From Branchiostoma floridae (lineage: Eukaryota; Chordata; Leptocardii; Amphioxiformes; Branchiostomatidae), in the NCBI RefSeq assembly GCF_000003815.2, contig NC_049987.1, forward strand, positions 11,080,714 to 11,144,713: a DNA stretch of 64,000 nucleotides, given 5' to 3'. Each line of letters begins with the position of its first letter. Position 1 is the first letter of the stretch. The notes beneath the pieces were generated by a model. The model worked only from the letters and a program-made list of their open reading frames with translations, did not search any database and was not told the DNA's origin. Both the position numbers and the translations under genes were made by a program. Below, piece after piece: positions 25,169-35,582 of this stretch.

Positions 25169-26401
25169 AGGCCCCCTCTCACTTGACGTGCGGCACGCTT
25201 GCGGCATTGCTGCGTTCGTTCACTGCGGCACTGTTGTGTTAATTTCACCGATTTTGTCTTGCACTCACACTGACGTGCGGCACTGTTGCGTTTCTAGACT
25301 AAATGAACATGTTATTGACAATTGCAGCGTTGTCAATTTATTAAAAATCACTGTAAAATGATGAGAATGCCCCCAAATGAGATTTATAATGAAAAAGATT
25401 CCCCTTATGATAATGAATTATATGATACATATGCTATAAATAACCTTGAAAGACTTTTACTGTAAAGGAAATGACCCAAATGAACGGACACGAACCATAT
25501 ACCAGATTTGAATCGATGTGTACGTTTTGCACCATGTAACGTTATGTGTAATTATGTATGTTAATATGTTTATTCACCAATTTTGCAAATTTTTAAAATG
25601 AAAATGCTTGATATTTCATACTTATTTTGTATGACGCGGAGTATTTTCATTGTCGGCGGATGGCTTGCCAGCCTATTGATGTCTAAGTCTATCATATTTG
25701 TACAAAGTGAGAAAAAAATGGCCCATCGGTTTGAATGACTGCAATTTTGTATTTTATCGGCGGCAGGCTACCAGCAATGATTAGCTTGTAACGTTATAAC
25801 GCAAACGCAAACTCGTTATCATCCAACATAAATAAATTATTTTTGAACGTTGTACGATAATCTTTTTCTCTACATCCGTAGGTTAATCGATAAACCAGTT
25901 ACTTATTTTTTGTTTTCAAGTATAAAATACTGACCTACTTCCAATTAAATAAATGAAAAGATGTATTTTTAAGTTAACTCTGAATACGGATACAAGGTAA
26001 GTTTTGTGGGATTCGCAGTGTTTTTACTGGATCGAAAACCACTGTAAAATTATTAGAAATGCATCTAAAATAGTTTTTCGGTGATAAAAGGATGTTTACT
26101 TTTGATTATTGGTGTAAAATAGGCAAAATATATCCTTGATACTGTTTGGGGCATGGTGGCGGCACTGTTGCGGCACCGTTGCGGCACTGTTGCGGCACTG
26201 TTGCGGCACTGTTGCGGCATTTTGCCACTTGCGTTATTTTTAAACTTTTTAAAAAACGTCGCGCTTGCTTGCGGCACTTCTAGGTTTGCTTGCGGCACCT
26301 CTAGGTTTGCTTGCGGCACCTCTAGGTTCCGTGGCGGTACATCTGCGTTTTCGAACGCAGCAATGCCGCAAGCGTGCCGCACGTCAAGTGAGAGGGGGCC
26401 T
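25169..26401. mobile_element. MITE with about 50-bp terminal inverted repeats, TTA duplication
   Basis: AGGCCCCCTCTCACTTGACG at the left edge is mirrored exactly at the right edge, and the match extends inward through GTGCGGCACGCTTGCGGCA to about 50 bp. TTA flanks both ends (25166-25168, 26402-26404), as in Harbinger-type insertions. The right half carries tandem GTTGCGGCACT and TTGCTTGCGGCACCTCTAGG units. The 209-residue frame across it on the minus strand is a repeat artefact. Confidence 0.8.
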
Positions 26402-26574
26402 TTAGTCAGGACCACTATGTCTCTGTAATGGACCCTGCCGGTCCCATTCTGGTTAGAGTTGGTATACGATAACGTTTGAAGGAGGTCTAGATGTAATACC
26501 TTTTTCAACGCCTGTGTAATTTGAAGATTTTTGTCCTCCTTGTCTTTAAGTTGTGAGTCAGTAATTATGAAACA

Positions 26575-26830
26575 TGGTATCGTGTGGCGCAGTCGGTGAC
26601 ATTTTGCCCAGAACTCAGAGGTCCTGGATTCAACACTGCTGATATGCCCGGACGCTGTGCCCGTGGAAAGGGGACTTTTTACGACTTTCCTCACTTCACC
26701 CAGGTGAAAATGAGTATCTATCTTCAGTTACGGGCCTACCACGGATAGGACATTAAGTGGTTGTCCGTGTTTGGGGAGAGTTACACCTCGAGCTTGTTCC
26801 CGGTGTGAGTGGTTCATATACTTATAGTCC
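26575..26830 (+). mobile_element. tRNA-derived SINE
   Basis: The head GTGTGGCGCAGTCGGTGAC resembles a pol III A box and GGTCCTGGATTCAAC a B box. The body has ATAGGACATTAAGTGG and ends CCCGGTGTGAGTGGTTCAT, shared with the copies near 14690, 27386 and 40615. Confidence 0.7.
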
Positions 26831-27385
26831 AATGATTGCAATATTCTCGTATCGATGCCCTAACAGACCTTTCTAGCAATTCATCCCACTAAATACATTG
26901 TAACAATAACAAAGTCAACAATAACCTGCCTTTCAATTGGTCATATTTTTGTCAGTATATGTAGGTTTCCATGCATGTTAGACACAATTTCCCTTATAAG
27001 CTGCTCTAGACCCCTTAACAATAGAATTGCAAATACATCTTTCTCGTGAATTTGAGAAAAAAAATTCAACATCAAGAGAGCACAGAGGGCGTAAAAGAAT
27101 CACATTTCATCGTGACTGACACCCAACTGTCGGTCTTCTCTCCGCAAATGCTAATTTATACCCCGCTTGTCGTTAGAAAAACGGTACAGGCTTCCATTCT
27201 AACCGAAGATTCAACAGTTAGCTTCGTTTTTCTGTAGAAAGAATTGCATCTCGGCAGCGGAAATGCTTGGACAGGAATGCTAAGTCTTTTATGTACATGT
27301 ACGCGCTAGCTATGTCAAAAAAAGTGTTTTTATCATTTGAAATAAGAATCTGTGTATTTCTTTTCATTTCTATGCATTTCGCGTA

Positions 27386-27640
27386 AGGGCAACGTGTTTG
27401 GCTCAGACCCTAAGAGGTCCAGATTTGAATCCTGTCATGATACATACCCTTGGGACTTTCGTCGCTTTGCAGGTGAGAATGATACTTACCTAGCTCCGGC
27501 TCAGATAGAACGTTCAATGGAGGTCCCGTGTTTGAGGACAGACACGTCCACATAAAAGAACGCGCCACACTTATCGAAAGTATGGATCGTTGCCAGGGTG
27601 AGTGGACAGAAAAAACACCCCGGCCTAAGTGGGAACTAGG
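27386..27640 (+). mobile_element. tRNA-derived SINE, diverged
   Basis: A degenerate B box (GGTCCAGATTTGAATCC) is followed by GATAGAACGTTCAATGGAGG, CCCGTGTTTGAGGACAG and AAAGAACGCGCCACACTTAT. This is the same family as 26575 but with a different middle part. Confidence 0.6.
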
Positions 27641-27708
27641 ATATCCCGAGCATGCCTTTATAATTGTAACCCCTGCCCATTGAGTCATTTAGTCGGGCTT
27701 GCCTAAAG

Positions 27709-27938
27709 GTGGACTCTCGCTGCACTTGGGGCACCGGTGCGGCACTGCGGGGTTCGTAGATGACTCAACGAATTTCAGAGATAAAGGACGAATTTTCATT
27801 CCGTCTTGTGTATTTTGTTGTCTTCTAAGTTCTAAGTCATACTTTTACGTATTACGTAGCATCTAGATTATTAAAAAACCGCGAAAAGAACACAACAGCA
27901 GTGCCGCACCGGTGCCCTTAGTGCAGTGAGAGTCCATC
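27709..27938. mobile_element. 230-bp MITE (CACCGGTGCGGCACTGC family)
   Basis: GGTGGACTCTCGCTGCACTT and GCACCGGTGCGGCACTGC at the left are mirrored by GCAGTGCCGCACCGGTGC and GTGCAGTGAGAGTCCATC at the right. A sister copy lies at 49251-49509. Confidence 0.8.
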
Positions 27939-28170
27939 TTGATGTGTCTGACACAGAGGAGAAGAGATGCTCCTACAAATGAGCGTTAGTTCAGTACCCA
28001 GGAGAGGCCCATGCGGCCTTGCGCTCAGCAAACTTGTTGGAAAAAATAAAGATAAATGAAGACAACAATTAGTACATAGTTTACAATTACACCGAGTCGG
28101 TGTCTTTACAACCATGATTCTATTAACATTATAGATTCATATCGGGGTGAGCTACGCACAGTAAAGCATC

Positions 28171-28455
28171 ATGAAGAACACCACTGTCGCAATGATCACC
28201 GCGGTCGCTGCAGTGACCCGCATCATGGAGAACACATCAGAAAATCCAGGCGTCTGCGGCTTCGACACGAGAAACATCACGTCAGGAAATGTGGTAACGT
28301 CCGTGACCAGCTATGACCCGGCACCCTGTGGCTTGTACGGCAACTACCCGGCTCTACAACCCCTGCTCATCTTCATCCTTGTCGTCATGACGGCTTGGTC
28401 CTTGTTCGGCAATGGCTGCTTACTGTACCTCGTCTTTACTGAGAAAAACATGCGG
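28171..28455 (+). CDS. Lone first exon of a GPCR-like membrane protein
   Basis: Starts MKNTTVAMITAVAAVTRIM. There are N-glycosylation sequons NTT, NTS and NIT and two or three Cys in an 60-odd residue extracellular stretch, then one membrane segment LLIFILVVMTAWSLFGNGCL with the TM1 Gly-Asn pair of class A receptors, followed by YLVFTEKNMR. The exon ends ATGCGG|GTAAGA, a good donor in phase 0. No following exon was recognised before the iGluR pseudogene at 29434, so the gene either continues past a large intron or is broken. Calling it a GPCR rests on the single segment and GN motif only. Confidence 0.45.
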
Positions 28456-28984
28456 GTAAGATTTTTGACAACATATCTTGTGATAACGAACGACTTCCAC
28501 AAGCTTCATTGATCTTGAACGATTTCTAAAGTAGATAATGCCCGTGGCCAGATTCACTAACAAAGTTTAACGTTACCGTTTGAGTAAGGCAGTCGTATCA
28601 CTTTTATGAGCCACATGTAAGACAACAAATTTGTGAAGTTTTTACAGTCTTTCTTACCTTCTGTAGGAACAAGAAATGATTATTTGTTATCATGTGTAGC
28701 CAACATTGATAGACAAATTGTTTTCAATACTTATCCCATTATTCGATGCTTTCTGCGTCATTTCCTTTACCCGGTATAAGATTTCAAACAAAACTGTCGA
28801 GTTTCTATGTGTTCCGTCTTACACCTCTTATACTTAAACGATGCAGCCAAAATTGTAAATCATTTCGACAAGTAAAGCGAATATTTATTATGTAAAACAC
28901 CTTACCTTACCGGTAATGTTTATTACGTCTGCCTATGATACATAACAAATGAAACATTGTTCCAAAGCAATAATGAGATAATCT

Positions 28985-29433
28985 ATTTTTCAAACCTGGA
29001 TCGAATAAGAGAAATAGTCTATTTCCATTGCCTTCTGCGATTGTTTGTTTCCAAAAATATATTTTTGAAAATTCAAGGTGGTGGTGGATGTAATATGGCA
29101 GAACACAACTGATATCTTAGATGTGCATGACGTCATTTTGACGTTATTGACGTTGCTATCGGCAGCACAAGTTGTAACAAACATCATTATTATGTAATCT
29201 GCACTTGCTGTTACATTTTTGTAGCATACTAATTTTTTGGGAGTACCCATTTTTCATGGGTGCAGCCAATACAATCAAAATGATTACATCATAATTACAT
29301 CATATTACGTCATAATATCGTCTAATTCCTAAATATCATGTCTACACCATTCCTAAAAAATGAGTGGTCATATGATAAGTAATTAAAGAGTTACATGACT
29401 TAGAAGAGGAGGGCCTTAAAAGACCCCCCCCCC
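28985..29433. mobile_element. Truncated TTAA MITE cutting into gene 3
   Basis: Matches the right half of the element at 30700-31659 (AAAATTCAAGGTGGTGG, ATCTTAGATGTGCATGACGT, TTTTTCATGGGT). It stops in a C tract directly at 29434, where the truncated exon A of gene 3 begins. The start near 28985 is approximate. Confidence 0.65.
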
Positions 29434-29973
29434 GTGATGATATCAGATGTGGACAAAAACGGGGGAAATGTCACGGAGAATGACAGATTTCAGGGTTACT
29501 TCTTCGTTTAACACTTGTAAGTCAGAAGGTATTTTGTACACATTCAATACCCGTGTTTATCCATTATTGTGTCAGAGTACAGAATTTAAAAAATCTTTAA
29601 GTAAAAACGATTTCAACTAATTTAAATGAAGCTGAATGGACAACGTGGATGCACGTTAAGATTGATTATGACAGTGTCTGGTTTATAAACATACGCTGTA
29701 ACATACTTTCACATATAACACCATAGCCATGCTTGTTGTACATGTGGCTATTTTATTTGTTTCTGATTAACACATAGCATGCTATAGATGTACATGCATT
29801 AAAGTAGTTTCAATAATACATTGGGTCCTTCTACAGGGCTTTGTATGGACCTGTTCTCATGGATTTCCACTGAACTTGGCTTCAAGTACGAGTACTACGA
29901 AGTCGAAGACGGCCATTTCGGTATCTATGACTCGAAGACAGGGAAATGGAACGGGATGATTGCTGATGTGTTG

Positions 29974-30045
29974 TATGGGGTAAGACTATTATTATCATTA
30001 ATGACCATCAAAGCAAACTCATGAACAAGCATCGTCATATCTATG
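29974..30045. repeat. 72-bp direct repeat, left copy (LINE target duplication)
   Basis: The 72 bases from TATGGGGTAAGACTATTATT to CATCGTCATATCTATG are repeated without visible mismatch at 32205-32276. The unit includes the last bases of exon B and its 5' splice site. The two copies bracket the minus-strand LINE exactly, as a target-site duplication would. Confidence 0.85.
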
Positions 30046-32204
30046 TGTTATATATATATTTTTTTTATTTACTTAAAGTTCACCGCAAAACAAGGCTGTT
30101 GGAGCCACTTAGACGTTTTGGGTTACAATACTGTATAGTGAAGAAAGATACGTGTTAACCCTTGACTTAAACAGTTGTAGATTGTATCTCATGAGAAAGC
30201 AGGTCCGTGGAAGTTCATTCCATAGCGAAGTTGTTCTTGGAAAAAAGCTCTGAGCGTGGAACTTCCTCCTAGAAGGAGGATTGTGGAGGAAAAAAATGAT
30301 GATTTGCTTCCGTGGAAGTGGCTAAACGGGTTCTTGCAGTGAAGGTTCGTATTGGAGGCACAGATGAGTGAAGTTCTGCCGAGCATTTACCATGGAAGTA
30401 GCGATAGAATAGTGCTAGGCTAGCTACATCACGCCTTTGAGACAATGGTTGTAGAGTGGCGAACAAGTCGCTGCCAACAATGTTCTTTAACCGTTTTTGT
30501 ACCCTGTTGAGGCAGGTCAGGGAGCTCTGGGAAGCTCCAGCCCAAATGTGACAGCAGTATTCCATTTTTGGGCCTTATCTGACTCTTGTAAAGATAAAGA
30601 ATGGCGGAGGGGGTCAGATATTTCCTGGAACGGTACAAGGAGCCCACCATTTTCGCAGCTTCCTTGGCAACGGATTGAATGTAACAATAATTATTCGACT
30701 TAACCCTTTTCAGACGGGGGGGGGGGGCTTTTGAGGCCTGCGCCAACTTCGATGTCCTATAACGCCAGAACGCCTTCTGCTAAAGCCACCAAATTTAGTG
30801 ATTTTTTGAAAATATTGTTGGCAACAATTTTACGAAGTTTGACGAATTTCCATTTTTTGTGTTGCCATAGCAACCGTTTGCTGACAGGCAGTTTTGCCAA
30901 AAATCACTATTTTTGGTTCTAACAATGTATTTTACACATTTATTTGCTATATTACTGCTATTTTGTTACATTAATAAAATCTTATATTATTAAGCATATC
31001 TTTCATAATTATATATGCCTAAATTATGCTAATTTGATGACGTCATCAGCCCATAAACCAAGATGGCGGACCGTATGGCAAGATCAAGAATAACAAGCTA
31101 ATCATCCCTTAAAATTTGTAACTACCTGGTATTTTTCATCAAAAACCTTATAAATGAATAAATGAATGAATTTAGTCTATTTCAATTGCCCTTTGTGATT
31201 ATTTGTTGCCAAAAAAGTACTTTTAAAAATTCAAGGTGGTGGATATAATATGGCGTAGCCTAACTCGTATCTTAGATGTGCATGACGTCATTTTATGACG
31301 TCATTATGACATAATCGATGTTGCTATTGGCAATACAAGTCGTAATAAACATTATTGTTCTATTATCTGCAATTGTTGTGACATTTTTGTAGTATAACTT
31401 GAAGTTTTCTGAGAATACCTATTTTTCATGGGTCTGGCCAATATAATCAAATTAATGACGTCATAATTACGTCATCTTACGTCAACGTAACGTCAAACGT
31501 CAAATACTCGTCAGATATTATGTCGATATCATGTCCTGATAATTTGGTGGCCTTACGGCACGTCGTTCAAGAATTAGAGGACTTAGAATTGAAGGGCCTC
31601 AAAAGCCCCCCCCCCCCGGTCCAGGGACGACCAAAAAAGCCCGGTATGAATAGGGTTAAGATCAGGTGTAAATTTTAGGCCCAAGAGTCGCTCAAAGCAA
31701 GGGGCTTCTTTAAGTAAAGTCCAACTCATTTGGACCGGTGGAAGGTTCAGGTCAGATCTCTTATGATGAAACGAAAGAAGGTTTGTTTTTGAAGGGTTGA
31801 AGGTCACAAGCCACTTTTTACCCCATAGAACCGTATGATCAAGGTCAGCAGAGAGATTAGCTGCAAGGGAGTGGTCATTACATCTCCTGGATGTGTGGCC
31901 ATATACTGAGGTGTTATCAGCATAAATGTCGACAAATGATCTGAGTATATGATCAGGCAGATCGTTTATGTAGATTAAAAATAGTGTTGGACCGAGGATT
32001 GATCCTTGCGGTACTCCAGCATTGATGCTATGACATTCTGACGCTTGGCCGTTTATAACGACCTTCAGAGATCTGCAGGACAAGAAAGATTTTATTGTTG
32101 CTAGAACCTTGCCGCAGATACCATAGCTGGCAAGTTTATGCAGCAAACCTCTATGCCATACCTTGTCAAAGGCTTTTGATATATCTAAAGCAACTGCTCT
32201 GATA
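30046..32204 (-). mobile_element. 5'-truncated CR1/Jockey-like LINE, RT domain
   Basis: On the minus strand it opens inside reverse transcriptase (VALDISKAFDKVWHRGLL, motif with the first catalytic Asp), then AGVPQGSILGPTLFLIYIND and IYADNTSVYG, where the usual ADDT catalytic pair reads ADNT. It continues LLGLKFTPDL, is interrupted by a MITE, and resumes with KEAAKMVGSLYRSR and MEYCCHIWAGAS...LNRVQKRL. The 3' end is AT-rich (TATATATATTTTTTTTA on the plus strand near 30050). It is dead: 5'-truncated, catalytic residue changed, frameshifted and interrupted. It is flanked by the 72-bp duplication. Confidence 0.88.
30700..31659. mobile_element. piggyBac-like MITE nested in the LINE
   Basis: TTAACCCTTTTCAGACGGGG at the left and CCGGTATGAATAGGGTTAA at the right, with TTAA at both edges. 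The LINE reading frame stops at the left edge and resumes at the right. Internal TGACGTCA and CAAGATGGCGGAC motifs match the copy at 1689-2599. Confidence 0.85.
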
Positions 32205-32276
32205 TATGGGGTAAGACTATTATTATCATTAATGACCATCAAAGCAAACTCATGAACAAGCATCGTCATATCTATG
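32205..32276. repeat. 72-bp direct repeat, right copy
   Basis: Second copy of 29974-30045. It gives the intron a decoy 5' splice site (TATGGGG|TAAGA context) about 200 bp upstream of exon C. Confidence 0.85.
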
Positions 32277-34585
32277 AATATGCATAGATGGGAGTGATCA
32301 TCGCAACATGAAAACGGCGAGAACCTTTCATGGAGTGACATTATATCATTTTTGTAGGGTCGGTATATTCTGCACATTGTAATGTGCTCGGCTTGATTCT
32401 CCACAGAAAACAGACGTGGCTCTGGCCTCCTTTTTCATCACATCTGCAAGACAAGCAGTTGGGGATTTCACTCTTCCATACTACGACAGCGGAATGATGT
32501 TTGCTATGAAGAAAACAGCATCAAGGTGTGCTATGTTCAGAACATTCTAAATGCCTGTTTATGGTTAATCTTGATGGGCATACGCATTAAATTGATATAT
32601 GAAATCTGCACTCAAGTGGAGATATTTTCGACTGACAATGATACTACCAAATCATATTTCATAACTTATAGGACTTCAAATACCTGGGGCTTCATCGGCC
32701 CATTTCAGATGGAATTGTGGGCCACCATCTTGTTAACGGCCTTGGCGGTGGGATTCTTTCAAGGTGTTGCCAATTTAGCAACAAAGGACTTATTATCTGA
32801 CAGAGACAATGAGAGTGATGCACCTGAGGACAAAGAAGAAGACAAAGAGACTGGTTTCTGGGAGGCTGTGTGGCAGTCATTTCTGGCTCTGGTTCAGCTG
32901 GGTCCGGAGTTCCTGCCGAGGTCATTCTCAGGTATCGCATTCATAGATTATAGATGAGTTCTGTTTCAGATCAAGACGCTATAAACTCGAACTTGTACGA
33001 AACTATCAGATTTTGTGATATTATGTTAATTCGTCGTCTATTTAACCTTACTTTCTCTTAGGTCGTGTTTCTGCCTTCTTCTGGGGAATCGGCATCCTTG
33101 TGGCCATCTCTACTTACACCGCCAACCTGGCTGCTTTCCTGACCGTCAGGAACGTGGGCAAGTCCATCACTTCTGCTAAGGAGCTCCTTGGTCAGGTACG
33201 ACAGAACACCATTAGCTGCCTAGGAATGATAAAGGTTCATTGTAAAATTAATAAAAAAAGACGTTAATAAGATGTCATATTTTGGTGTATATTGCCGGCC
33301 AGTTACGGTCCCAAATCATGCATGGCAATCCTTCTTGAACCTTTTTTTTTCCTGTTTAGATGGAAATCTCGTATGGTACAATAAGAAACTATGCTTCATG
33401 GGAGTCATTCAAGACAACAACAATTGAACCGTACAAATCACTGGGAGTCTTCATGCAGGCCAATGAAGAGTCGGTCATTGTGGATACCTTCAGGAAGGTC
33501 TAAACAAGATGCGTCAGGAGAAATATGCGCTGTTCACGGACAGCACTGAACTGGACTACCACGTGAGACACTTTTCAGATGCGTTTAAAAAAAGGCCCAA
33601 TGATTTTATTATTATTCTAAGTAAATGGTCCTTTATATCACCCATTCGTCAGTGTTCTTGACATAAACTTTATAAAGAAATATTATAGATGTTGTTAAGA
33701 GAATGTAAACTGCACTTAAGAGGTCCGATTTTCTCCTATTCTGAAGGCTAGCCGCAAACCCTGTGATATACAGACCATCGGACGGCCGCTTTGGCAAACT
33801 GGAACCGGGATGTTTCTGCCTAAGTACTCTAAATACACCGTGGAGTTCAACGGGGCCATTGTGACTGCAAAAGAACGGGGTGTTGTCGACGAGTTAGTTG
33901 CCAAATGGTGAGTACTTTCAATACAGATAGTATAAAATAACAAATATCTGTCTCCAAGAGAAGATAGCTTGCCTCAATAAAACTACTGATGCAATGGGCG
34001 TTACAGACTTACGTTCTTTACCATTTAGGATCATAAGCAAGGAATGTTCCGGCACAGACCAGACTGTGTTGGAATCCTCTGTGATCGGACTACAGGACAT
34101 GTTGGGTGTGTTCGTGCTGGTATATGGGGGCATGGCGTTGGCTCTCGTCGTGCTGATTGCTGAATTCATCCACTCCTGTAACCAAGATGTGAAGAAGTCG
34201 GATGCTCACGTAAGATGATAACATAATGTTCCACTTTTAGGTCGAACTCAGAGATACGATTGTGACATGTAGTCGAATTCTTGTTCAATACATGCATGGC
34301 CTTTTATCTTTAATTGCATATAATTTATAGTACGGGCATGACCATGCAATAAAGATTATTATGTATGGGTTCGGAAAACACTATGAAATGATTGCGTATT
34401 GTCGTTTACTTAGTCTTTGTCATCATATACTGCGTATCTATCATTCTTAATAATACCAGATGAAAACAATATATTTGTGCTCATTTTTGCAGCCAAAAAC
34501 GCTGACGCAAGCAGCAAGGACACGTCTGAAGAGATTGTTCTCTGTAAGACGTCAGAGGGGAGCAGCAACAAGAACAGAGCTTTAA

Positions 34586-35315
34586 ATTCAAATATTAGCA
34601 TGTTTCCCCTACTTTGCTTGATTAGATGCATGTACAACTTGTAACAGTTCTATGCTTCCGAATGACGAATGTATATGTCGTGCCAAGTCACAGCTATTAG
34701 ATTTTCGGGAAATCCTATAAACAGGATTGCTATATGTACGAAATATGAATGATGTATACACAATTGAGTTCCATGACATCCAAACTGTTGGGTCTCTTTA
34801 ACCAGTCAACTGATCGTTTATGACCTATCTATTCGTGCAATGTGTGATGTAATGTTTTTATGACTTTTTTAACAATCTTCATTCAAGATTCAAGTACATG
34901 AAACAACGATATATATAAACATGCACAAACAACGAATGAGTACACACAAACCTACACACATAATCTACATGTGTGGTGTTTTGTGAGTTATATGTTGACT
35001 ATACTGAAAATCATACATATTTGAAAACATTTGCATGTGAAGCATGTGAAATGAGCAAACAGCAAAACATTCAATCAGGCGTTCGTAGGTGCCAGACATG
35101 GTTCTACATGCAAGCATGTTAACTAAAGAATTAAAACCTCTAAGAATGTCTCATGACTGGTGGTTGTATTAGCACTTCACTGGGTACAGCATCAAGCACT
35201 AGCTAACTGTGTAAGTTACATCATCGTTCAAAGTGAGATATGAGTCATTGCTACAACTAGGATTATGAACAGAAGACAATTTGTAGGATTGATGTCGGAT
35301 TATTTGCAATTAAGC
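34586..35315. other. Gene 3 3' flank and spacer
   Basis: 3' flank shared with other copies (CAATTGAGTTCCATGACATC, TTTATGACCTATC), followed by AT-rich spacer with a block (CTGTGTAAGTTACATCATCG) also found at 8960. No gene. Confidence 0.55.
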
Positions 35316-35410
35316 CGACTCAACAGGTCTAAGCAGCGATGTGCATCATGAAAAATTCAAGCAAATCTACCCTGATCATCGACTTCTTCCGTCTTTACAT
35401 GGTCGGTTCC
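35316..35410 (+). promoter_or_regulatory. Conserved upstream block of gene 4
   Basis: Same block as 9074-9168 and 41615-41710, placed about 170-270 bp before the start codon. ATG at 35348 opens MKNSSKSTLIIDF, a 63-codon frame here, which would be an upstream ORF if transcribed. Confidence 0.5.
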
Positions 35411-35582
35411 AATTTCGTTATCAAATATGTGTCGCAAATCGAGTGGAATCATAGTGCAATTAGCTTACCAGAGATGTGTGATAAATTGTCACTTTTGGAA
35501 AGGAGAGAATTTGGGAAATCAACACTGTCACGATCTTAGTTGATAACGTTGCAGCTGTCAGATCAGTCGGGGAAATACTGAT

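Larger units (their letters stand above)
29434..34585 (+). pseudogene. iGluR gene 3, broken copy
   Basis: Remnant of an ATD-less member. Parts: A' 29434-29494 (only the last third; signal exon missing), B 29837-29979, C 32407-32525, D+E fused 32672-32931, F 33062-33195, G 33360-33562, H 33747-33907, I 34029-34209, J 34493-34585. Lesions: the 5' end is replaced by a MITE; exon G is 203 nt instead of 204 because one base is missing between 33485 and 33486, which gives an in-frame TAA at 33501; exon J has lost a further base relative to paralogs and stops early. The B-C intron holds a LINE. The D-E intron is absent, leaving about 13 intron-derived bases in frame. Exon H has a weak AAG acceptor. 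The ligand motif reads ITSARQ. Channel exons remain intact and nearly identical to the active copies. Confidence 0.88.

Noticed and set aside
26065-26694. 209-residue minus-strand frame rich in NLEVPQA and CRNSAAT repeats
   Set aside because: It lies across the right terminal repeat of the MITE at 25169-26401 and ends in SINE sequence. The repeats are the element's own tandem units.
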